Shown here piece by piece: positions 1-4,991 of a DNA stretch of 5,197 nt. This stretch comes from Methanoregula sp. (GTDB lineage Archaea > Halobacteriota > Methanomicrobia > Methanomicrobiales > Methanospirillaceae). The translations under genes and the position numbers were made by a program. Each line of letters starts with the position of its first letter. Position 1 is the stretch's first letter. The DNA is taken from the NCBI RefSeq assembly GCF_002835825.1, contig NZ_PIZH01000149.1, forward strand, positions 1 to 5,197, in the 5' to 3' direction. The notes beneath the pieces are model-generated. The model saw only the letters and a list, made by a program, of their open reading frames with translations. It was not told the DNA's origin and searched no databases.

Positions 1-324
1 ACGACGGCGAGTGGAAGGGCAAAGAGGTCCCGTGGTAGGGTTGGGAGTGGCTGGGACAGCTGGGAATGCGGCCGCGATACAGCTCACGCGATCCCCATGC
101 AGGTCACCGGCGTCGCCGGCAGCGTCAAGGTCACTCTCAAGCCCGCACCGCAGGGTATCGGGCTTGTCACCGGTGACATCAGCAAGAAGGTGCTCGAACT
201 CGCCGGCATCAAGGATGCCTGGACCTTTGCACGCGGCCAGACCCGCACCACCATCAACTTTGCAAAGGCCACCTTCAACGCACTCCGGGCCACCAATATG
301 ATCCGGACCGGGAGGGTACAGTAA
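1..324 (+). CDS. rpsE: Small ribosomal subunit protein uS5 (S5p/S2e), 3' part, 5' end cut by window
   Basis: This is the C-terminal 107 residues of archaeal uS5, a 30S subunit protein involved in decoding fidelity and subunit assembly. From residue 20 of the fragment (nt 58) the family signature is clear: SWECG, then HAIP, a [11 protein letters not shown] segment, [17 protein letters not shown], and the closing [15 protein letters not shown] stretch typical of the S5 C-terminal domain. Homologues from archaeal methanogens, as I recall them, read RGCGSWECGC here. This fragment has GWDSWECGR, and the 17 codons before it match the family poorly, although the register is kept without a stop. The start of the gene lies outside the window. 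The stop codon overlaps the uL30 start by one base (TAATG), so the two genes are probably translationally coupled. The identity is secure from about nt 58; the first 57 bases are doubtful. Confidence 0.93.
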   Translation, partial: TTASGRAKRSRGRVGSGWDSWECGRDTAHAIPMQVTGVAGSVKVTLKPAPQGIGLVTGDISKKVLELAGIKDAWTFARGQTRTTINFAKATFNALRATNMIRTGRVQ

Positions 325-785
325 TGTACGCGGTTGTTCAGGTCCGCGGCGTGGTGAAGACCCGCCAGGACATCAAGGACACCTTGAAGATGCTCCGCCT
401 GCACCACATCAACCACTGCGTCCTCATCCCGGACACGCCCGAGAACCTCGGCATGATCCGGAAAGTCAAGGACTACGTGGCCTTTGGCGAAGTAGATGCA
501 GCAACCGTCGAGACCCTCCTGCAGACCCGCGGCAGGGTCATTGGCGATGCACCGCTCACGGATGAGTACATCAAGTCCAACTCGACCTTTGGCGGCATTG
601 CAGACTTTGCAAAGGCACTTGCCACCGGTGAGACAAAGCTGCGCGACATGCCGGGCTTAAAGCCCGTGCTGCGCCTGCACCCCCCGCGTAAGGGATACAA
701 GACCACCAAGCGGACCTTCCCCCAGGGAGGAGCGCTTGGCTATTATGGGCAGGAGATCAATACTCTCCTCTATAAGATGAGGTGA
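324..785 (+). CDS. rpmD: Large ribosomal subunit protein uL30 (L30p/L7e), archaeal long form
   Basis: This is a 153-residue uL30 of the 50S subunit. The archaeal/eukaryal form is much longer than the roughly 60-residue bacterial L30. The conserved L30 core is at residues 1-60: MYAVVQVRG, then the DIKDTLKMLRLHHINHCVLI helix and strand, and MIRKVKDYVAFGEVD. The archaeal extension follows, ending in the family hallmark KRTFPQGGALGYYGQEIN at residues 129-146. The ATG at 324 overlaps the uS5 stop by one base. A GGAGG at 311-315 lies eight bases upstream of it, which supports this start. The stop TGA at 783-785 is embedded in the Shine-Dalgarno site of the next gene, uL15. Gene order uS5-uL30-uL15 is the standard spc operon order. 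Identification is confident. Confidence 0.96.
   Translation: MYAVVQVRGVVKTRQDIKDTLKMLRLHHINHCVLIPDTPENLGMIRKVKDYVAFGEVDAATVETLLQTRGRVIGDAPLTDEYIKSNSTFGGIADFAKALATGETKLRDMPGLKPVLRLHPPRKGYKTTKRTFPQGGALGYYGQEINTLLYKMR
779..785 (+). promoter_or_regulatory. Shine-Dalgarno site of uL15, containing the uL30 stop codon
   Basis: GAGGTGA is a perfect 7-base complement of the archaeal 16S rRNA 3' end (UCACCUC) and sits five bases before the ATG at 791. It settles the uL15 start. The in-frame GTG at 782 lies inside this site and would add only three residues, so it is not a credible start. The last three bases, TGA, are also the uL30 stop, so a ribosome terminating on uL30 is placed on the uL15 initiation site. 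Confidence 0.85.
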
Positions 786-790
786 AAAGG

Positions 791-1222
791 ATGCCAACCA
801 ACAAGCGTTCAAAATTCCGCGGATCGCGGACCTGTGGTGGCGGCACTCACAAGAACCGGCGCGGCGCAGGAAACCGCGGCGGCCGGGGGCGTGCCGGCAT
901 CAACGCCCACCACTTTGTCAAGTGGTACAAGGAAATGGGAGGCCCGGTGTTTGGCAAGAACGGCTTCTGCAACCAGACCTCTGTCGACGTGACTACTATC
1001 GACGTCGGCGCGCTGGACCAGATCGTGCCCTCCCTCCTTGCGCAGGGAATCGCCAAAAAGGAAGGGGATGCGATCGTGATCAACACCGCTGACATGGGAA
1101 TCGAAAAAGTTCTCGGCAGCGGCAGGGTCACGCAGAAGATCAACGTCTCCGCAACGGCCTTCTCTGAAATTGCGAAAGCAAAGATTGAAAAGATGGGCGG
1201 GAAAGCCCAGGTTGTAGAATAA
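791..1222 (+). CDS. rplO: Large ribosomal subunit protein uL15 (L15p/L27Ae)
   Basis: This is a 143-residue archaeal uL15, a 50S protein that packs against 23S rRNA and is a late-assembly component. The N-terminal 37 residues are the expected extended, glycine- and arginine-rich rRNA-binding tail: KRSKFRGSRTCGGGTHKNRR at 5-24, then GAGNRGGRGRAG. The globular L15 domain follows, with the C-terminal signature KVLGSGRVTQKINVSATAFS at 106-125 and KIEKMGGKAQVVE at the end. The start is ATG 791, supported by the GAGGTGA site five bases upstream. It follows uL30 with five untranslated bases. The gap after it (26 bp) is the largest inside the ribosomal/secY block and carries a T-tract. Length and motifs are normal for the family. 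Confidence 0.96.
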   Translation: MPTNKRSKFRGSRTCGGGTHKNRRGAGNRGGRGRAGINAHHFVKWYKEMGGPVFGKNGFCNQTSVDVTTIDVGALDQIVPSLLAQGIAKKEGDAIVINTADMGIEKVLGSGRVTQKINVSATAFSEIAKAKIEKMGGKAQVVE

Positions 1223-1232
1223 CACAATAGTA

Positions 1233-1239
1233 TTTTTTT
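1233..1239 (+). terminator. T7 tract between uL15 and secY (weak attenuation/termination candidate)
   Basis: Seven consecutive T residues lie in the 26-bp spacer, directly before the secY Shine-Dalgarno sequence. Archaeal RNA polymerase can pause or terminate on oligo-T in the non-template strand without a hairpin. This is therefore the only place within the block where partial termination could lower secY expression relative to ribosomal proteins. I see no hairpin here. The tract may simply be spacer sequence. Confidence 0.3.
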
Positions 1240-1244
1240 GGTGA
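1240..1244 (+). promoter_or_regulatory. Shine-Dalgarno site of secY
   Basis: GGTGA matches the anti-Shine-Dalgarno core and lies four bases before ATG 1249. This spacing favours 1249 over the downstream in-frame ATG at 1270. Confidence 0.7.
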
Positions 1245-1248
1245 AACC

Positions 1249-2682
1249 ATGGGAGACCTGCTGGATCGAATGGAACCCCTGCTCGCTGCGATGCCCGCAG
1301 TCAAGAGCCCGGAGGGCCACGTCCATTTCAAAAACAAACTGATCTGGACTGTGGGAATCTTAATCCTGTATTTTGTCCTCACGAACATCCCGGTCTTCGG
1401 ACTGTCCCCGGATAGTGCGGACCTTCTCGCTGCCTACCGTGCACTCCTTGCCGGGGCAAGCGGTTCGATCGTCCACCTTGGAATCGGGCCGATCGTCACG
1501 GCATCCATCGTGCTCCAGCTCTTAAAAGGTGCAGACATCCTGCATATCGACACGAGCGATACGCGCGGGCAGGTCATGTACATGGGTCTGCAGAAGGTGC
1601 TCATCATGGTCATGATCGTTATCGAGGCCGCCCCGAATATCATCGGTGGCTTTATGCAGCCCGACGCGATCATCGCAAACCAGTTCTTTGGCGGAGACCT
1701 CTTTGCAGTATCCCTCCTGATCTTCATCCAGATCTGTATTGGCGGCGTACTCATCTTCCTCATGGATGAAGTGGTGACCAAATGGGGTATCGGTTCCGGT
1801 GTCGGTCTCTTTATCATTGCCGGTATCTCCCAGGCGCTCGTCAACGGTTTCATCAGCTGGGCCAGCATCCAGGACCAGTACCCGGTCGGTTTCTTCCCCC
1901 GGCTTGTTGCCATCGGCCTTGATGGCGGGAATTACCTTGCTTATTTCGGGTCCGACATGCTTGCCTTCGTCACCACCATCGCCATCTTCCTTGTCATCGT
2001 GTACGTGGAATCCACCCGGATCGAGATCCCGCTGGCCCACGCACAGATCCGCGGTGCCCGCGCACGGTTCCCGGTAAAACTCATTTATGCAAGCGTTCTG
2101 CCGATGATCCTCGTGATGGTGCTCCTTGCAAACATCCAGATGCTGGGCATGTTCCTCTCGAATGTCGGGATAACGACGCTCGGGACGTTCAGTGGCTCCA
2201 CCCCGCAGGACGGCATTATGTACTTCCTTGCCCCGATCCACGGGCCGGCTGACTGGATGTGGTGGACAATGGATCTCGGCCACGCCCCATGGGAGGTGCT
2301 ATTACGTCTTGGCATCAATAGCACATTCATGGTGGTCGGTGGGGCAGTCTTCGCGCTCTTCTGGATCAAAACCGCCGGGCTTGACAGCAAGGATGTCGCC
2401 CGCCAGATCCAGATGTCCGGTATGTCCATCCCCGGCTACCGCCGGAACCCGCAGGTACTTGAGAAGTACCTTGACCGGTACATCCCCCGCGTGACGATCA
2501 TCGGTGGCGTCTTCATTGGTCTGCTCAGTGTCGTGGCAAACCTCTTTGGTGTCATCGGGTCTGTCAGCGGAACCGGTCTTCTGCTTGCAGTGAGTATCAC
2601 CTACCGTCTCTATGAAGAGATAGCAAGCCAGCAGATCATGGAGATGTACCCGTTCATGCGGACATTCTTTGGAAAAGAGTGA
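1249..2682 (+). CDS. secY: Protein translocase subunit SecY (Sec61 alpha homologue)
   Basis: This is the 477-residue channel subunit of the archaeal SecYE-beta translocon in the cytoplasmic membrane. It passes secretory proteins across and releases membrane segments sideways. About ten hydrophobic segments are visible, the first near residues 31-50. Family signatures occur in order: LGIGPIVTASIVLQLL at 77-92 (plug/TM2 region that contributes to the pore ring), KWGIGSGVGLFIIAGI at 178-193, RIEIPLAHAQIRGARARFPV at 257-276 (cytosolic loop that contacts the ribosome), SGMSIPGYRRNPQVLEKYLD at 390-409 (second ribosome-facing loop), and the final membrane segment ending in SQQIMEMYPFMRTFFG at 460-475. 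The length is a little above the roughly 440 residues common in archaea, with an extended external segment around 307-345. Its place between uL15 and adk is the standard archaeal arrangement. Confidence 0.97.
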   Translation: MGDLLDRMEPLLAAMPAVKSPEGHVHFKNKLIWTVGILILYFVLTNIPVFGLSPDSADLLAAYRALLAGASGSIVHLGIGPIVTASIVLQLLKGADILHIDTSDTRGQVMYMGLQKVLIMVMIVIEAAPNIIGGFMQPDAIIANQFFGGDLFAVSLLIFIQICIGGVLIFLMDEVVTKWGIGSGVGLFIIAGISQALVNGFISWASIQDQYPVGFFPRLVAIGLDGGNYLAYFGSDMLAFVTTIAIFLVIVYVESTRIEIPLAHAQIRGARARFPVKLIYASVLPMILVMVLLANIQMLGMFLSNVGITTLGTFSGSTPQDGIMYFLAPIHGPADWMWWTMDLGHAPWEVLLRLGINSTFMVVGGAVFALFWIKTAGLDSKDVARQIQMSGMSIPGYRRNPQVLEKYLDRYIPRVTIIGGVFIGLLSVVANLFGVIGSVSGTGLLLAVSITYRLYEEIASQQIMEMYPFMRTFFGKE

Positions 2683-2704
2683 TTCAACAAGGAAAGGGAC
2701 CAGG

Positions 2705-3277
2705 ATGGAAGGAAAGAAGGTTATCATTACCGGTGTTCCCGGAGTCGGGAAGACCACGGTCGTCAACGAAGCACTAAAGAAACTCAAAAGTGAGGGCATC
2801 GAGTACCAGTCCCTCAACTTCGGCACGTTCATGTTCGAGGTTGCAAAGGCGGACAACATCGTCAAGGACCGGGACCAGATGCGCACACTCGATCGGGCAG
2901 TCCAGAAGCGGCTGCAGCAGAAAGCAGGCCAGGCCATTGCCAGGATCACGGGCAATGTCCTGATCGACACCCACGCATCCGTCAAGACACCCAAGGGCTA
3001 TCTTGCCGGACTCCCTGAATGGGTCCTGCGCGAGATCATGCCCGATATCATTGTGCTCGTTGAGACCGATGATGACCAGATCCTCATGCGGAGGCTCACC
3101 GATGAGACGCGGTCCCGGGACAAGGAAGGATCGCGCTCGATCGCTGAGCACCAGCAGTTCAACCGGTCAATTGCAGCGGCCTATGCCATGCTGACCGGCT
3201 GCACCATCAGGATCATCACCAACGCAGATTTCCTGCTCGAACGTTCGGCGGCAGATCTGGCAGACGTTCTCCGGTGA
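2705..3277 (+). CDS. adkA: Adenylate kinase, archaeal type (AdkA)
   Basis: This 190-residue cytosolic kinase catalyses ATP + AMP = 2 ADP. It belongs to the archaeal AdkA family, which is distinct from bacterial Adk. The Walker A loop GVPGVGKTT is at residues 10-18. Family blocks follow: NFGTFMFEVA at 38-47, RDQMRTLD at 56-63, DTHASVKTPKGYLAGLP at 88-104, and the arginine-rich lid RRLTDETRSRD at 129-139. The C-terminal strand ends in ADLADVLR. A longer reading from a TTG at 2669 would overlap secY and add twelve unconserved residues. ATG 2705 gives the family's usual N-terminus and length, with a purine-rich GGAAAGGG (2691-2698) six bases upstream. The DUF106 gene begins four bases after its stop. 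The neighbourhood secY-adk-DUF106-cmk is common in euryarchaea. Confidence 0.96.
   Translation: MEGKKVIITGVPGVGKTTVVNEALKKLKSEGIEYQSLNFGTFMFEVAKADNIVKDRDQMRTLDRAVQKRLQQKAGQAIARITGNVLIDTHASVKTPKGYLAGLPEWVLREIMPDIIVLVETDDDQILMRRLTDETRSRDKEGSRSIAEHQQFNRSIAAAYAMLTGCTIRIITNADFLLERSAADLADVLR
3273..3277 (+). promoter_or_regulatory. Shine-Dalgarno site of the DUF106 gene, overlapping the adk stop
   Basis: GGTGA ends with the TGA stop of adk and lies four bases upstream of ATG 3282. This is the same stop-within-Shine-Dalgarno arrangement seen at the uL30/uL15 junction, and it implies coupled translation of adk and the membrane protein. Confidence 0.7.
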
Positions 3278-3281
3278 ACCC

Positions 3282-3893
3282 ATGAATTTCAAGCAGTTCT
3301 GGGAGGAGTACAACCTCTGGATTACGTTTGGCTTCATGTTCCTCATGATGGGAGCGTATACGATCGAGTGGCTCCGTGTCGGTGTCGGACAGGCTATCGA
3401 TGCCCTGTTCGCTCCCCTGCTCGTCACCTTCGGTGTCCCGTTCTATGTCCTGATCATTATCCTGTCGGCACTCACTGGTCTTTACTCTTCGATTGTCCAG
3501 AAATACACGATCGATTACGACAAGATGACCGAGTCGCAGGAACGGATGAAGGAGTTCCAGAAGGAGTACCGTGAGGCAACGCTCTCCCAGGACGAGAAGA
3601 AGATCAAGAAACTGGATGCCAAGAAGGATCGGATGATGAAGGACCAGCTCGAACTGTCCCAGCAGCAGTTCAAGCCGATGACTTATATCCTCATTCTCTC
3701 GGTCCCCATCTTCTTCTGGCTGTTGTACCGGCTCGCCCACACAACAGCAACAATTACCATGCCCTATTTCGGCACGGTAGACCTGAATGCGGCAATCATC
3801 TGGATAATACCGGCCTGGATTTTCTGGTACATGATCTGCTCCATCACGCTCTCGCAGGTCATCAGGAAGGCCCTGAATATCGGGGGCCTCTGA
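3282..3893 (+). CDS. DUF106 membrane protein, archaeal YidC/Oxa1/EMC3-superfamily insertase
   Basis: This 203-residue protein matches the archaeal DUF106 family. The Methanocaldococcus homologue was shown structurally to be YidC-like and ribosome-associating, and the family is related to eukaryotic EMC3 and TMCO1 (established knowledge). Visible here are hydrophobic segments at about 12-31, 46-68, 133-151 and 168-190. A highly charged, probably coiled-coil cytosolic stretch lies at about 73-130, rich in Lys, Glu, Asp and Gln. The order (membrane segment, long charged coiled coil, then further membrane segments) is characteristic of the family. The likely role is insertion of short-tailed or weakly hydrophobic membrane proteins, possibly alongside SecY encoded two genes upstream; that partnership is inferred from gene order. 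The start is fixed by GGTGA at 3273-3277. The stop overlaps the cmk start (TGATG). Confidence 0.9.
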   Translation: MNFKQFWEEYNLWITFGFMFLMMGAYTIEWLRVGVGQAIDALFAPLLVTFGVPFYVLIIILSALTGLYSSIVQKYTIDYDKMTESQERMKEFQKEYREATLSQDEKKIKKLDAKKDRMMKDQLELSQQQFKPMTYILILSVPIFFWLLYRLAHTTATITMPYFGTVDLNAAIIWIIPAWIFWYMICSITLSQVIRKALNIGGL

Positions 3894-4429
3894 TGCGGAT
3901 CACCGTGAGCGGGTTGCCCGGGAGCGGGACAACCTCCCTCTCACGGTACCTTGCAGAGCGCCACAAGTTTACCATGATCTCGGCGGGAGAGGTCTTCCGC
4001 CAGCTGGCAAAAGAGCACAACATGGAGCTTGCCCGGTTCGGGGACCTTGCGAGGAAGGACCCCCGTTATGACAAGATGATCGATGCACGCCAGAAAGAGA
4101 TTGCCGAGGCAAGCGACAATATCGTTGTCGAAGGCAGGCTCTCGGGCTGGATGGTCGACAATGCAGACCTGAAGATCTGGATCTATGCACCTATCGGGTG
4201 CCGGATCAAGCGCATTGTCTTCCGCGACCAGGTCGCCGATGAAGAGATCGCAAAGAGACTCACGCTGGAGCGCGAACAATGCGAAGCGGACCGGTACCGT
4301 TCCTATTATGATATCGATATCAACGATCTTTCGATCTATCATGTCATCCTCAACTCAGAACACTGGGATGTCGACGGCCTTGGCGCCATCATCGATACCG
4401 CTATCGCCCGGCTGAACCCGGGCACGTAA
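3893..4429 (+). CDS. cmk: Cytidylate kinase, archaeal type (Cmk)
   Basis: This 178-residue cytosolic kinase phosphorylates CMP and dCMP with ATP and so feeds CTP and dCTP synthesis. The P-loop is GLPGSGTTS at residues 7-15. The usual Walker A lysine is replaced by threonine (GSGTT rather than GSGKT). I know this as a regular property of the archaeal Cmk family rather than a defect. Other family blocks are SAGEVFRQLA at 30-39, the IVVEGRLSGWM segment at 77-87, and the arginine-rich lid region around RDQVADEEIAKRL at 111-123, followed by RYRSYYDIDIND at 134-145. ATG 3893 overlaps the DUF106 stop by one base, with G5 at 3882-3886 as a weak ribosome site, so translation probably depends on coupling. 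It is the last gene of the dense block. Many other euryarchaea have truB nearby downstream; it is not present here. Confidence 0.94.
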   Translation: MRITVSGLPGSGTTSLSRYLAERHKFTMISAGEVFRQLAKEHNMELARFGDLARKDPRYDKMIDARQKEIAEASDNIVVEGRLSGWMVDNADLKIWIYAPIGCRIKRIVFRDQVADEEIAKRLTLEREQCEADRYRSYYDIDINDLSIYHVILNSEHWDVDGLGAIIDTAIARLNPGT

Positions 4430-4435
4430 TACCGG

Positions 4436-4447
4436 AAGATCGATCTT
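4436..4447. repeat. Perfect 12-bp palindrome after cmk
   Basis: AAGATCGATCTT is its own reverse complement and begins seven bases after the cmk stop. T residues continue to 4449. It could fold into a short AAGA/TCTT stem ahead of a T4 run, or be bound by a dimeric protein. It also contains two overlapping GATC sites. Function is unknown, and the length is short enough that chance is possible. Confidence 0.45.
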
Positions 4448-4482
4448 TTCAGCATTCCGTGTATTCACCCGCTGGACAGGTG

Positions 4483-4490
4483 TTATTTAT
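4483..4490 (+). promoter_or_regulatory. Candidate TATA-like element for the GNAT/DUF2156 unit
   Basis: TTATTTAT resembles an archaeal TATA box. With the usual spacing of about 25 bases, transcription would start near 4512-4517 and give a leader of about 45 bases. An alternative is the TTTTTTTA at 4523-4530, which follows a purine-rich GAGAG resembling a BRE. That element would place transcription near the ATG at 4560 and give a leaderless mRNA, in keeping with the lack of a Shine-Dalgarno site. The sequence alone does not decide between them. Confidence 0.35.
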
Positions 4491-4504
4491 GGTTTTTTCA
4501 GGGT

Positions 4505-4529
4505 TCTGGTTTCTCCAGAGAGTTTTTTT
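4505..4529 (+). terminator. Hairpin plus T7, candidate terminator of the ribosomal/Sec operon
   Basis: TCTGG (4505-4509) pairs perfectly with CCAGA (4515-4519) around a five-base loop, TTTCT. Three bases follow, then T7 at 4523-4529. A T6 tract at 4493-4498 lies just upstream. Oligo-T tracts are the main intrinsic termination signal in archaea and the hairpin is optional. The 5-bp stem is weak, but the T-tracts lie between unrelated genes, where the long transcript should end. Confidence 0.5.
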
Positions 4530-4559
4530 AGAAAAAGCACGGTAACTATACACGAAAGA

Positions 4560-4991
4560 ATGACTGCACAGGGTGACGGCATTGTCGTCCGTGTCGTGGA
4601 AAGCTGGAACTCGGACGAGATTGTTCAGCTCTACCATGCCGGCGGGTGGTGGAAGGATGAGTATGATCCTGCATCCCTGCCGGAACTGATCCGGAAGAGT
4701 TTTGCCTTTGCCGTTGCTGTCGACCAGAAGACCGGGCGAGCTGTCGGCATGGGGCGGGTTATCTCGGACGGGATCTCTGATGGGTATATCCAGGATCTCG
4801 TCGTCCTTCCGGCCTGCAGGAACAAAGGAGTCGGAAAAGAGATCGTTGCCACCCTGGTGCGGAGGTGCACGGAATCCGGGATCACGTGGATCGGGCTTGT
4901 CGCTGAACCGGATACCGGGGAGTTTTACCGGCCGTTAGGCTTCCATCGCATGGAAGGACATATCCCCCTGCTGTGGAAGGGAGGCCACTGA
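4560..4991 (+). CDS. GNAT-family N-acetyltransferase, substrate unknown
   Basis: This is a 143-residue single-domain GNAT protein, likely to transfer an acetyl group from acetyl-CoA to an amine. The acetyl-CoA-binding motif A is at residues 78-99: QDLVVLPACRNKGVGKEI has the R-x-x-G-x-G pyrophosphate loop (RNKGVG at 87-92). The later FYRPLGFHRM at 122-131 is the typical GNAT motif with the Tyr commonly used as general acid. The N-terminal part (VVESWNSDEIVQLYHAGGWW at 12-31) resembles small GNATs of the YhbS/ElaA-like size class; the substrate cannot be told. ATG 4560 is the first in-frame ATG after the gap and has no recognisable Shine-Dalgarno site, so initiation may be leaderless or the start uncertain. 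The stop overlaps the DUF2156 start by one base (TGATG). Codon use looks like that of the neighbours. Confidence 0.88.
   Translation: MTAQGDGIVVRVVESWNSDEIVQLYHAGGWWKDEYDPASLPELIRKSFAFAVAVDQKTGRAVGMGRVISDGISDGYIQDLVVLPACRNKGVGKEIVATLVRRCTESGITWIGLVAEPDTGEFYRPLGFHRMEGHIPLLWKGGH
4979..4984 (+). promoter_or_regulatory. Shine-Dalgarno site of the DUF2156 gene
   Basis: GGGAGG lies six bases before ATG 4991, inside the 3' end of the GNAT gene. It is a strong site and contrasts with the absence of one before the GNAT gene itself, so the second gene can be translated efficiently. Confidence 0.7.

Larger units (their letters stand above)
4430..4559. other. 130-bp intergenic region separating the core operon from the GNAT gene
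   Basis: This is the only sizeable non-coding stretch in the window. It is clearly more AT-rich than the flanking genes, as expected for an archaeal terminator/promoter zone. It contains a 12-bp palindrome just after cmk, a TTATTTAT element, a T6 tract (4493-4498), a small hairpin followed by T7, and an A5 run. No start codon with a ribosome binding site and no tRNA-like cloverleaf were found. Confidence 0.75.

Noticed and set aside
3..38. Frame-3 reading [11 protein letters not shown] followed by a TAG, which could be the end of a different gene joined to uS5
   Set aside because: The fragment is too short to identify and there is no independent sign of a junction. In-frame continuity of frame 1 makes sequence error an equally simple reading.
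11..301. Open frame of 96 codons overlapping uS5 in another frame
   Set aside because: It lies over the conserved uS5 C-terminus, has a Pro/Ser/Arg-rich composition typical of a shifted reading of a GC-rich gene, and resembles no family.
782..790. Upstream GTG start for uL15
   Set aside because: The GTG lies inside the GAGGTGA ribosome binding site, and ATG 791 has ideal spacing.
1522..2283. Long antisense open frame (253 codons) across secY
   Set aside because: It is the complement of a long GC-rich membrane protein gene and is rich in Asp, His and Glu, as antisense readings of hydrophobic codons are. No ribosome site or family resemblance was found.
2669..2704. Upstream TTG start for adenylate kinase
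   Set aside because: It would overlap the secY end and add twelve residues absent from the AdkA family. ATG 2705 gives the normal N-terminus directly before the P-loop strand.
2302..2994. Antisense open frame spanning the secY/adk junction
   Set aside because: It crosses two confidently assigned genes and shows no recognisable domain, so it is a shadow frame.
4458..4554. 7-bp inverted repeat CGTGTAT / ATACACG at the two sides of the intergenic gap
   Set aside because: A 7-bp match within about 130 bases is expected by chance about half the time, and nothing else marks these as element ends.
4449..4637. Antisense 62-codon open frame in and beyond the gap
   Set aside because: It overlaps the GNAT N-terminus, has no ribosome site and no family resemblance.
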